From Streptomyces abyssomicinicus (lineage in GTDB: Bacteria > Actinomycetota > Actinomycetes > Streptomycetales > Streptomycetaceae), in assembly GCF_008974245.1 (NCBI RefSeq), contig NZ_BBZI01000008.1:673516-737515 (forward strand): a DNA stretch of 64,000 bases, written 5' to 3'. The translations under genes were made by a program, and so were the position numbers. Position 1 is the first letter of the stretch. Every line of letters starts with the position of its first letter. Below the pieces are notes generated by a model, which did not search any database, was not told the origin of the DNA, and saw nothing but the letters and a program-made list of their open reading frames with translations. This document shows positions 23,801 through 32,762 of this stretch, one piece after another.

Positions 23801-25087
23801 GGCCCGCGCCTGCTCGGTCACCGCGGGAGCGTTCTCCTCACCACCGCGGCGGCGGCGGTTGCGGCGACGGGGACCGGTCTGCTCCTCGTCCTCCTCCACG
23901 GCGGCGGGCGCCTCCGGCTCGGTGACCCGGGCGGCCTCCTGCGCGGCCTCGTAGGCGGCGCGCTCGGGCGTCTGGAACATCGGCTCGGTGAAGACCGGGG
24001 CCTGGAACACCGGGGCCGCGGCACGGCCCGGGCGGCGCGGGGCCTCGGCCTCGGCGGCGCGCGGCGAGGTGAAACCGCCGGCGGGGCGGCGCACGGCGCG
24101 GCGGCGCGGACGACGGCCCTCGGCCTCGCCCTCGGCCACCGGCTCCGCGGCGGCCTTGGACTCGGCGGCCTTCGTCTCGGCGGCCTCGCTCTCGGCGGCG
24201 GCCGCCTCGGCGCGCTGCGCCTCGGCGCGGGCCAGGTCCTCGGCGGACGGGGCGGCGGCCGGGCGGGTGGCACGGCGGCGGGTACGGCGCGGCGCGGCGG
24301 AGGGTTCCTCCACGGCGGCGGCCTCCGCGGCCTGGTCGGCCTCGGCGGCCGGCTTCGAGGCGGCGGGCGCCTCGGGGGCGGCGGTCTCGGGGGCCGTGAC
24401 CACCTCGGCGGCCTCGGGCGCGCCGGCGGGGGCAGAGGCGCGGCGGACGGCACGGCGGCGGCGCGGGGCCGGGGCGGCCTCCTCCACGGCGGGCGCCTCG
24501 TCCTCGGTGACGGCCTCGGGCTCGACCTCGGCCTCGGCCTCGGCAGGGGCCTCCTCGACGGCGGCGTCCTCCTCCTTCGCCGCGGCGGCCTGCGCCTCGG
24601 CGGCGGCCTGCTCGGCGGCGGTGGGCGCGGCGGCCGGGCGGACGGCACGGCGGCGGGTACGGCGCGGCGCGGCGGGGGCCTCGTCGGCGGCAGGCACGTC
24701 GGCCTCGGCCGTGGCAGGGGTTCCGGCGGCCGGGGTCTCGGCGGCGGGGGCTTCGGCGGCCGGGGTCCCGGCGGCCTCGGGCGCGCCGGCGGGGGCCGAG
24801 GCGCGGCGGACGGCACGGCGGCGGCGCGGGGCCGGGGCGGCCTCCTCCACGGCGGGCGTCCCGGCCTCGGCGGCGGGCGCCGGGGCGGACCCCTCGGCCG
24901 CGGCCGGGGTGTCGGCGGTGGTGGTGTCGGTGGTGGTGTCGGCGGCGGCCCCGGTGGCTTCCGCGGCTCCGGCGGGCGGTCCCGCCGGCCGGGACGCGGC
25001 CCTGCGCCGACGACGCGGCGGCAGGGTGTCGCTGGGGCTGTCGTTCTGGTCGGAACCCTCGTTGGTGGGTTCGGTCGGTCCGAGCAT
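20801..25087 (-). CDS. rne: Ribonuclease E/G family endoribonuclease with large low-complexity arms
   Basis: 1428 residues. The catalytic core sits in the middle third: an S1 RNA-binding domain (VGNVYLGKVQNVLPSMEAAF), the DNase I-like nuclease region (IVVDVNTGKFTGQGGNLEET, GGIIVIDFIDM), and the zinc-link CVHCNGRG. Before it are some 600 residues of Ala/Glu/Pro-rich arms with repeated APRRRRAVRRASAPAGAPEA blocks and Arg runs. After it come more acidic/Arg repeats and a histone-H1-like Lys/Ala tail (KKTAAKKAAPAKKTAAKKAT). Actinobacterial RNase ES proteins share this layout and degrade mRNA and process rRNA. The ATG at 25087 follows a structured leader. The core matches the family; the functions of the arms are inferred (RNA, membrane or partner binding). 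Confidence 0.95.
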   Translation of the reverse strand: MLGPTEPTNEGSDQNDSPSDTLPPRRRRRAASRPAGPPAGAAEATGAAADTTTDTTTADTPAAAEGSAPAPAAEAGTPAVEEAAPAPRRRRAVRRASAPAGAPEAAGTPAAEAPAAETPAAGTPATAEADVPAADEAPAAPRRTRRRAVRPAAAPTAAEQAAAEAQAAAAKEEDAAVEEAPAEAEAEVEPEAVTEDEAPAVEEAAPAPRRRRAVRRASAPAGAPEAAEVVTAPETAAPEAPAASKPAAEADQAAEAAAVEEPSAAPRRTRRRATRPAAAPSAEDLARAEAQRAEAAAAESEAAETKAAESKAAAEPVAEGEAEGRRPRRRAVRRPAGGFTSPRAAEAEAPRRPGRAAAPVFQAPVFTEPMFQTPERAAYEAAQEAARVTEPEAPAAVEEDEEQTGPRRRNRRRRGGEENAPAVTEQARAAEPEAEAADEAADEADQGDRADQGDFEETGSRRRRRRGGRRRRRGEAGDVESADEAEAEETAAEQAEQDAEDTAEQIAEDVSDAEEAEDTDEDAREAEEGREQSGGSSSSRRRRRRRRRAGDTAGEAESSQDDPERTVVKVREPRKKEERSGDAADEVQSIKGSTRLEAKKQRRREGREQGRRRVPIITEAEFLARREAVERVMVVRQHGDRTQIGVLEDNILVEHYVNKEQSTSYVGNVYLGKVQNVLPSMEAAFIDIGKGRNAVLYAGEVNFEALGMAHGPRRIETALKSGQSVLVQVTKDPIGHKGARLTSQVSLPGRYLVYVPEGSMTGISRKLPDTERARLKTILKKIVPEDAGVIVRTAAEGASEDELRRDVERLQAQWEEIQQKAKKGNAPTLLYGEPDMTVRVVRDIFNEDFTKVVVSGDEAWRTIHGYVAGVAPDLADRLQRWTSEVDVFATYRIDEQLAKALDRKVWLPSGGSLVIDRTEAMIVVDVNTGKFTGQGGNLEETVTRNNLEAAEEIVRQLRLRDLGGIIVIDFIDMVLESNRDLVLRRLLECLGRDRTKHQVAEVTSLGLVQMTRKRVGQGLLESFSETCVHCNGRGLVVHLDQPAFAGGGGKKKKRGGARDGQQEQPHEHEPSALVAEAPSAEEEAELEREASTVTESTEEPIALPAPDFAADEELYSSVAEAEAAAGRRGRRRTGRRATAPAGAPRGEDGEAFEVREPRETKAQARSRRRAEQAAEDARAAAAEQAAPTAQEVTAAEEAARPVVAESVAEAQAEPVAVEDPVVPSATAETAEAGEPVAEEAPKRGRRRATRRVSAPAGAPAAAEEAAVTVVEPAPAAETEPAAAEPAAEPVAEPAAEPVAEAAPPARPRRRAVRKATAPTAPAEAAVVVLPAAGPDSPEAAEAAGAAEPAEAAQVEAKPARKTAKKAAVKKTAAKKAAPAKKTAAKKATAAKSTAKKATTKKAAAKKTAKKTAAAEQQAPSSVTATTED
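24406..24858 (-). repeat. Duplicated ~90-bp segment inside the RNase E/G N-terminal arm
   Basis: A segment of about 90 bp ending near 24495 recurs 363 bp further (ending near 24858), almost identical at the DNA level. Each copy codes for the block EEAAPAPRRRRAVRRASAPA plus its GAPEA tail. The distance is a multiple of three, so recombination between copies would delete or add 121 residues in frame. Shorter related blocks occur elsewhere in the gene. Confidence 0.8.
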
Positions 25088-25221
25088 GCGGGCGTATCTC
25101 CCGTCAGGCTCCCGGGCGCCGCGCCTGGTCCGGCGGGTGCCGGTGACGTCCGCGGCTCGCGCTGTGCGCGTCGCCGCCGTCCGGGGCGAGGGCGCCGCAC
25201 GGGAGCACTACTAGTCCTGTC

Positions 25222-25260
25222 TCGCCGGTTCCGTACGCCGTGTTGCGTACGGCCTGGCGA
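25222..25260 (-). promoter_or_regulatory. Stem-loop in the leader of rne
   Basis: CCGTACGC (25231-25238) pairs with GCGTACGG (25245-25252) around a 6-nt loop, with an outer TCGCC/GGCGA stem. It lies about 140 nt upstream of the rne start. In E. coli the rne leader folds and lets RNase E control its own mRNA; a similar role here is only a hypothesis. It could also be the terminator of the upstream DUF2344 gene. Confidence 0.4.
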
Positions 25261-25335
25261 AAGTCTTGTGGTGTCGTGCGCGCTGCCCGGCCCAGGTGGC
25301 TCCCGAGTTCCAGGGCGGCGCTACGGCGTTCGTCC

Positions 25336-26097
25336 CTACGCGGGACCTTCCGGCGCCGGCGCCTGCGCGGCGGCAGAGGAATCTGCCTCGCGGTCGGGCG
25401 CGAGCGGGTCGGTCACCGTGCCGGTCTCTTCGTCGAAGAGCCCCTGCGCCAGCCTGGTCACCGCTGCGGGGACCGGCGGCGCCAGGTCAGCCACCACACG
25501 GAGGCCGGACAGGACGTCGTCGGGTCGCACGGCAGGCGTCACGTGCCGAACAACCAGGCGCAGTATCGCACAGGGGTGGTCACCGGGCCCATCTTCGCCA
25601 CCGGCTGCCCGGGCTTCCAGGCTGACGACGGCGCTGCGGGCGTCGAAGGTGCGGACACCGTTCTTGGTCATGCGTTGTACTTCGACGGTCTCGGCCTTCT
25701 CGAAGGCCTCGACCGCGCGGGCCGCGTCCTCGGGGGCCACGCCGTCCAGGCGGAGCTCCCACACGGACGCCGTGAGCCGGTCGGCGAGGCCGGACGTGCG
25801 GGCCTGCACCGCGTCGATCACGTCGAGCCCGTCGGGCAGCGACTCGTCGAGCAGCTCACGCAGCTTCTGCGGGTCACGCGACTCGGTGAGCGCGATCTCC
25901 AGGTACTCCGCCTCACTGCCCGTGCCGGTGGGTGCGGCATTGGCGTACGACACCTTCGGATGCGGCGTGAACCCCGCCGAGTAGGCCATGGGTACGTCGG
26001 CGCGGCGCAGCGCGCGCTCGAAGGCGCGCTGGAAGTCGCGGTGGCTGGTGAACCGGAGGCGGCCGCGCTTGGTGTAACGCAGTCGGATGCGCTGCAC
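25336..26097 (-). CDS. TIGR03936/DUF2344 radical-SAM-associated protein
   Basis: About 253 residues from the GTG at 26097 (QRIRLRYTKRGRLRFTSHRD). Family features are the N-terminal KxGxLRFTSHRDF stretch, RRADVPMAYSAGFTPHPKVS and PTGTGSEAEYLEIALTE. The family pairs with TIGR03960 B12-binding radical SAM proteins; its exact reaction is unknown to me. The start is open: an in-frame CTG at 26139, 4 nt after the preceding stop and 8 nt after AAGGA, would add 14 residues (GKRQPEGPPPAPAV) and looks better placed than the GTG, which has no clear ribosome site. It is probably translated together with the upstream gene. Confidence 0.88.
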   Translation of the reverse strand: MQRIRLRYTKRGRLRFTSHRDFQRAFERALRRADVPMAYSAGFTPHPKVSYANAAPTGTGSEAEYLEIALTESRDPQKLRELLDESLPDGLDVIDAVQARTSGLADRLTASVWELRLDGVAPEDAARAVEAFEKAETVEVQRMTKNGVRTFDARSAVVSLEARAAGGEDGPGDHPCAILRLVVRHVTPAVRPDDVLSGLRVVADLAPPVPAAVTRLAQGLFDEETGTVTDPLAPDREADSSAAAQAPAPEGPA

Positions 26098-26143
26098 CGC
26101 GGGTGCCGGCGGCGGGCCTTCGGGCTGTCGCTTGCCCAGTGCT

Positions 26144-27310
26144 CTAATCCTTCGTGAGTGCGGTCGTACTGCTACCAAGAGTACGCGCTTCCGGGCCCGT
26201 GGGTTCCCGCCGGTCCTCGACGGCCGGCCGGGCCAGGCCCTCGCGGGGGCTCCCGAAGAGGGCGGTCCGCACCTCCCGGCGTACCTCACGGACCGTCACG
26301 CGGGCGGTGACCAGCGCGTTCCCGAGCGCACGGCCGGCCTCACGCGCCGCACGGCCCAGCGGGCGCAGCAGCACGTCACGGACGAGGCGTCCGGCCGGTG
26401 CGAACACCGCCCGCCAGGCCCATCGGACCGGCTCGACGAAGATCCACCGCAGCAGCGTCGCCAGGCCCCGTCCGACGGCGAGGGAGATCCGTCCGGCGAT
26501 CCGCCAGGCGTGTCCGAGCGCGTCCGCCACCTCGCGCAGGACCACGGCGAGCACCCGGCCCACGGCGGTGAGCGGCGCCACCACCAGATGTCGCAGCAGC
26601 CAGGCCGCCCCCGCGACGACGCCCCTCACGACCCAGGCGGTCAGGTGGCCCAGCGGAGTGAGCACCCACCGGTACAGCGCGACCGCCGGGACGAAGAGCA
26701 GCCACCGCGCCAGCCAGGCGACCGCCGTGCCCAGGGCGACGCCGACGGCGCGCACCCCGGCCCACACCATGCGCCCCAGCCACGACACCCCGCGCCCCAG
26801 CCACCGGGCGCCGCGTCCCAGCGGGGCGAGCACGGAGCGGTACAGCCATCGCAGGCCGTCCAGGCACCGGTGGCCGAGCCACCGCAGGGCGTGCCCCATC
26901 GGCGTAAGCACCCAGCGGTACAGCGCGACGGCCGGCGCCGCCACCAGCCACCGCAGGAGCCACCCCACCACGGCGGCGATCCCCCGCGCGGTCCCCCGCA
27001 CCAGCCACCACACGCCGCGCGCCGTCAGGGCGAGGCCGCGGCCGAGCGGCGCGAGCACCCAGCGGTACAGCGCCCGTGCCGGCGTCAGCACCAGCACGCG
27101 GCCCAGCCAGGCGGCGGCCCGCACGGAGCCGCGCCACACCGGGCCCAGGACCGAGGCCCAGGCGAGGCGCCCGGCCGCCGCGACCAGGTCCCACAGCATC
27201 CGCAGCGGCAGCACCACGACCAGCGCGACGACACGCACCGGTATCCGCACCGCCACGACCAGGCAGCCCTCGTCCCGGCGCTCCGGGACGCGTTCCGTCT
27301 TCGTCTCCAC
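26144..27310 (-). CDS. Trp/Arg-rich repeat protein of unknown function
   Basis: About 388 residues. The protein contains at least four imperfect repeats built around ALYRWVLxPLGH or RWLYRSVLAPLGRG, spaced some 40-55 residues apart. Each is embedded in amphipathic segments rich in Trp, Arg, Leu and Val (WLGRGVSWLGRMVWAGVRAV, for example). No signal peptide is evident and the helices are too Arg-rich to be typical membrane spans; membrane-surface association is possible. It sits between the two radical-SAM partner genes, after a terminator hairpin. The start is uncertain: GTG at 27310 or 27370, neither with an ideal ribosome site. I recognise no family. Confidence 0.72.
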   Translation of the reverse strand: METKTERVPERRDEGCLVVAVRIPVRVVALVVVLPLRMLWDLVAAAGRLAWASVLGPVWRGSVRAAAWLGRVLVLTPARALYRWVLAPLGRGLALTARGVWWLVRGTARGIAAVVGWLLRWLVAAPAVALYRWVLTPMGHALRWLGHRCLDGLRWLYRSVLAPLGRGARWLGRGVSWLGRMVWAGVRAVGVALGTAVAWLARWLLFVPAVALYRWVLTPLGHLTAWVVRGVVAGAAWLLRHLVVAPLTAVGRVLAVVLREVADALGHAWRIAGRISLAVGRGLATLLRWIFVEPVRWAWRAVFAPAGRLVRDVLLRPLGRAAREAGRALGNALVTARVTVREVRREVRTALFGSPREGLARPAVEDRREPTGPEARTLGSSTTALTKD

Positions 27311-27372
27311 GTCCTCTGAGACGCGCGCGGGGCGCCGGAGGATGCGGACGGTGACGAAACCGGTACGCACGA

Positions 27373-27409
27373 CGCCGCCGCCGGTTCCGTGCGGGAACCG
27401 GCGGCGGCG
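27373..27409 (-). terminator. Terminator of the B12-radical-SAM gene
   Basis: Perfect 16-bp arms (27373-27388 and 27394-27409; CGCCGCCGCCGGTTCC type) with a 5-nt loop, 20 nt past the stop codon of the radical SAM gene. It separates that gene from the Trp-rich gene and the DUF2344 gene. Confidence 0.85.
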
Positions 27410-27429
27410 CCGGGCGGACGTGCGGGGGG

Positions 27430-29382
<1,953 letters not shown>

Positions 29383-29514
29383 CCTTGAACCTTCATGAGC
29401 GGATCGGGGATCCTCCCCTGCCGCCGGCCTGCCGGCGACCGGCCGTCCACCGGGCGCGGACGGCTTCGGGGGAGGGTGACTCTCAAGCGTACCCGCAGTC
29501 GGTCGCCCCTCCGT

Positions 29515-31026
29515 TCACCCCTTCGGACGAAGCCGGGGGCCGACGTCCGCCCACCGGGCGGGCAGCGCCGTCTCGGTCAGGGCGGCCGCCTTCTCCTCCC
29601 GCCCGTAGAGCACGCCCCAGGTGAACTGGGACTCCCCGGCCTTTCCGGCGTCCTGGGCCAGGGAGCGCAGGGCCTGGCGGGCCATGACGCTGTCCTGGTG
29701 CTCGCCGAGCGGGCGCTGGAGGGACTTGGCGTCGTCGGCCAGCCGCCGGGCCTTCTTCCCGAGGGCGGGGCGGGCGGCCTCGGCGGCGTACCGGGTGCGC
29801 TTGGCCTTCTTGCGCGCCTCGTGCAGGGCGGTGTCGCGCTCGGGGCCGGACTCGAGCGCGATCGCCCGCTCGACCCGGCGGGCCAGCCTGTCCGACTCCT
29901 TCCTCAGCGCCTTGGCCAGTGCCTTCTCCGGCTTCCGGCGTGCGGCCTTGCGCAGCGGCGGGTCGGCGAGGACGGCGTCGAGGGTGTTCAGCAGGTCGAG
30001 GTAGCGGCGGCTGTCCAGGGCGGCGGCGACGCGGGGCCGGGTCCGTCCGCGGCGGGTGCCGGACCACAGGCTCAGCCGGTCGCGGACCGGGCCGGCGACC
30101 AGGGGTGCGGGCAGGGCGTCCAAGGCGCCGTCGAGGCGCTCGTCGAGGACCTCCTGGTCGCGGTCGACGCCGAGCTCACGGGTGAGCCACTGCAGTTCGG
30201 CGGCGAGCGGGGCGACGGCCTCGCGGTCCAGCAGCGGGCGGTAGGCGCGCAGGGCGGAGCGCATGCGGCGGGTGGCGACGCGCATGTCGTGCACGGCCTC
30301 GGGCAGGTCGCGGCGGACGGCCGGGTCCAGGGCGACCAGCCGGTCCCGCTGGTCGCGGAGGTAGGCGAGGACGTGGTCCCCGGCCGTGACGGGCTTCTTC
30401 CGGCGGGGCGCCGGCCCGCCGGAGCCGTCGGGCTCCGTCTCGGCCAGGGCGCGGGCCAGCTTGGACGGGGCGTCGGAGCGGTGGACGCCGGCCCGGCGGA
30501 AGCGCTTCTCCACCAGGTCGAGGAGGGCGGGGTCGGCGCCCTCGGCGAGCTCCACCTCGATCTCCGTCCACTGGGCCTCACCGCGGCCGCCGGCCAGGCG
30601 TTCGGCGTGGACGGAGTCGGCGCTCGCCTCGGCGAGCAGCCGGCCCCGCGCGTCCCTCAGCTCACGCACGTCCCGCACCGAACGGAGCCGGACCACGGGG
30701 ACGACCTCTGCGCCACGGGTACGGGAGCGGATCAGCCGGAGCAGTTCGGCCGGCGGCTCGTCGGTGAGCGGGGCGGCGATCTCGTCGCGGGCGTCCGGGC
30801 CGACGGGGAGCTTGAGGTGCCAGCCGGGGGTCGAGCCGCCGGTGCGGCGGCGCAGGGTGACGGAGGAGGCGGCGAGGCGGAGGTCGGGCGTGTCGTGGTA
30901 GACGGCGTCCAGCTCCATCACGCCCTGGTCCACGACGGCGGCGATGCCGCCCACGTTCGTCAGGTCCGGCAGCCCGCTGTCCCGGGACTCGAATTTCCGC
31001 TCGATCTCACGTGTGGTGTCCGCCAT
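29515..31026 (-). CDS. CYTH and CHAD domain-containing protein
   Basis: 503 residues. The N-terminal CYTH (triphosphate tunnel) domain starts with the EIERKFE signature and covers about 200 residues of alternating acidic and basic strands. The C-terminal CHAD domain is helical and His/Arg-rich (AVHDMRVATRRMRSALRAYR, EARKKAKRTRYAAEAARPAL). CYTH proteins act on triphosphate or polyphosphate compounds, and CHAD domains bind polyphosphate, so a role in polyphosphate metabolism or storage is likely. It begins at the ATG at 31026 and lies alone between the PLD gene and the radical SAM gene on the same strand. Confidence 0.93.
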   Translation of the reverse strand: MADTTREIERKFESRDSGLPDLTNVGGIAAVVDQGVMELDAVYHDTPDLRLAASSVTLRRRTGGSTPGWHLKLPVGPDARDEIAAPLTDEPPAELLRLIRSRTRGAEVVPVVRLRSVRDVRELRDARGRLLAEASADSVHAERLAGGRGEAQWTEIEVELAEGADPALLDLVEKRFRRAGVHRSDAPSKLARALAETEPDGSGGPAPRRKKPVTAGDHVLAYLRDQRDRLVALDPAVRRDLPEAVHDMRVATRRMRSALRAYRPLLDREAVAPLAAELQWLTRELGVDRDQEVLDERLDGALDALPAPLVAGPVRDRLSLWSGTRRGRTRPRVAAALDSRRYLDLLNTLDAVLADPPLRKAARRKPEKALAKALRKESDRLARRVERAIALESGPERDTALHEARKKAKRTRYAAEAARPALGKKARRLADDAKSLQRPLGEHQDSVMARQALRSLAQDAGKAGESQFTWGVLYGREEKAAALTETALPARWADVGPRLRPKG

Positions 31027-31086
31027 ACGCCCGAGGCTAACCGGGCCGCTCCCCCGCTGCCGGTGATTCGGCCGTGGGGTCGGCGT

Positions 31087-31121
31087 GCTCGGGCCCGGCC
31101 GTGGCGCGGCCGGACCCGAGC
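31087..31121 (-). terminator. Terminator of the PLD-like gene
   Basis: 15-bp arms (GCTCGGGCCCGGCCG and its complement with one mismatch) around a 5-nt loop, starting 6 nt after the stop codon. Confidence 0.8.
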
Positions 31122-31126
31122 GGCGG

Positions 31127-32419
31127 TCAAGCCTCGGGCGTGGTCTTCACACCCTTGCACTCGGGGGTGCTGTCCGCCGTGCCGGGCTTGGCCGCGCTGC
31201 GCGCGGCGGTGAAGCGGCCGAGGTAGGCGGCGTACGCGTCCGCGTCGTCCACCTTGAGGAGCGCCTCGTCGTTCTTGGTCAGCGCGGGACCGGTGTAGTT
31301 GTGGCTGCCGGTCCACATCACCTTGCGCCCGGTCCTGTCGGAGTACATGCCCTCGATGAGCAGGAACTTCGAGTGGATGATCTGGCGGGGGGTGGCGTCC
31401 GAGCCGGCCGTCGCCTCGTCGCCGTCGTCGTCCCAGCTGAAGCACCGCAGCGTGGGGCCACCGGTCGCGTGCAGCGCCTCCCAGGTGCCGGCCGAGCCGG
31501 TGGATTCCACGCTGTCCATCTCGGTGTACACGATGTCCACCACGCAGCCCGCCTTCTTCATGGCGACCAGCTTGGTGGCGACCGCCTGCCGGGTGAACTT
31601 GTACATGCCCACCCGGATCGTGGAGTGCTTGGTGGTGCCGTTCTCGGTGTACGTGCAGGTGACGTTGTCGAGGACGCCGGTGACCGTGTCACCGGGGCGG
31701 GCGTCGTCGGCCGGGCGCGGGAAGAAGTAGTACGCGTAGGGCGAGTAGGGGGTGGGCGTGAGGTAGTTCCACGTCGCCGGGTCCTGCGCCACCAGCTTGC
31801 CGAAGTACTGGCTGTAGGCGAGGTACACGCCGCGGTCGTTGCCGATGACCATGGCGTCGTTCCAGTACCTCGAGTAGCTGGACGGGCTGAGGTTGGACGA
31901 CGACTGGACGACCGCCGAGTAGCCGCCGCTGCCGTCGGAGTCGTAGATCAGGAACTTGTTGTGATTGATCGACGGGACCACGGTGGAGTTGCAGGAACGG
32001 CCCTCGCCGCACAGCGCGACGAACGACTTCGCCGAGGTGTTGTCCCCCAGTTCCTCCAACAGCAGCGGGTACGTGCGGCCGTCGTCGTGCACCGACGTGA
32101 TCTCGCTGCTGTCCATCACTATCTGGACGTTGACGCCCCGCGCGTGCGCGTCGACGAACGCCTGCGCCAGTTCCTCGTCCCAGAAGTGGTAGATGGCCAG
32201 CTTCAGGTATCCGCCCGGCTGGGCGCCCTCTATGAGGTTGAGGAACTGGGTCCGTATCGCGGTCCGCTCGGCGGCGGTGCCCGAGGGCGTGTTGAAGACC
32301 GGGCCCGTGGTGACGGCCTGGGCCGGCGCCGGCGCCGTCACGTGCAGCGCGGAGGCCACCAGGGTGGCGGACAGGGCCGTGACGACGCGTCGGGGCCGGG
32401 GGGATCGGGCTGAGTTCAT
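31127..32419 (-). CDS. Secreted phospholipase D-like protein
   Basis: 430 residues. The N-terminus is a signal peptide (Arg-rich start, hydrophobic VVTALSATLVASALHVTA, cleavage likely after AQA). Two PLD half-sites are visible: HNKFLIYD followed by GSG (full H-x-K-x4-D) and HSKFLLIE followed by GSHNYTG, where Glu replaces the usual Asp. SSSNLSPSSY and SHNYTGPAL are the conserved serine/asparagine parts. PLD-superfamily proteins hydrolyse or transfer phosphodiesters; substrates range from lipids to nucleic acids and cannot be told here. The ATG at 32419 has GGGGAG 5 nt upstream; an earlier ATG at 32467 lacks one. Paired palindromes lie about 100-130 bp upstream. Confidence 0.88.
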   Translation of the reverse strand: MNSARSPRPRRVVTALSATLVASALHVTAPAPAQAVTTGPVFNTPSGTAAERTAIRTQFLNLIEGAQPGGYLKLAIYHFWDEELAQAFVDAHARGVNVQIVMDSSEITSVHDDGRTYPLLLEELGDNTSAKSFVALCGEGRSCNSTVVPSINHNKFLIYDSDGSGGYSAVVQSSSNLSPSSYSRYWNDAMVIGNDRGVYLAYSQYFGKLVAQDPATWNYLTPTPYSPYAYYFFPRPADDARPGDTVTGVLDNVTCTYTENGTTKHSTIRVGMYKFTRQAVATKLVAMKKAGCVVDIVYTEMDSVESTGSAGTWEALHATGGPTLRCFSWDDDGDEATAGSDATPRQIIHSKFLLIEGMYSDRTGRKVMWTGSHNYTGPALTKNDEALLKVDDADAYAAYLGRFTAARSAAKPGTADSTPECKGVKTTPEA

Positions 32420-32517
32420 GGGTGCTCCCCAGTTCGCGGAGTCCCTTTCGAGCTGTGGGCAACACAAGTGACCGATGTCGCTTCACAAGAGCCAAGCTCC
32501 CATTTACCGGCCTCGTC

Positions 32518-32549
32518 GGCATGTCGACCGACATGCCCATGACGTCATG
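32518..32549. promoter_or_regulatory. Two adjoining palindromes, candidate operator of the PLD-like gene
   Basis: GGCATGTCGACCGACATGCC (32518-32537) has 9-bp perfect arms with a 2-bp centre, and CATGACGTCATG (32538-32549) is a perfect 12-bp palindrome; the two abut. They lie 99-130 bp upstream of the PLD start, a position typical for transcription-factor sites. No regulator is identified. Confidence 0.5.
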
Positions 32550-32698
32550 AGGCGCACGGTTGGAGAGGCCCGGTGGCCCTCTTCTCCCTCACGGTCCATG
32601 AGCCACCGCTCGGTGAACCGACCTTCGCACACCCCGCGGATGAGGACGGTCCGGCTGCACCGCGATCGAACTGATGCCCCAGGGAACGCATGAGATCC

Positions 32699-32739
32699 GA
32701 CCGGTCCGCCGAAGCCGTCCCAGGCGCCGCGGACCGGTC
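32699..32739 (-). terminator. Terminator of the mre/rodA operon
   Basis: Perfect 11-bp arms GACCGGTCCGC (32699-32709) and GCGGACCGGTC (32729-32739), 24 nt beyond the rodA stop codon. Confidence 0.75.
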
Positions 32740-32762
32740 AGGGAGTCACGTCCGCCGGTCGG

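Larger units (their letters stand above)
32420..32762. other. Spacer between rodA and the PLD-like gene
   Basis: 343 nt without a gene. It holds the rodA terminator (32699-32739), two adjoining palindromes (32518-32549) and the promoter of the PLD-like gene. Its middle part is less GC-rich than neighbouring coding DNA. I could not fix a definite -10/-35. Confidence 0.55.

Noticed and set aside
21884..25984. 1366-codon plus-strand open frame opposite rne
   Set aside because: A shadow of the Ala/Glu/Arg repeat codons of RNase E/G; it reads as Gly/Leu/Val runs with no start signal.
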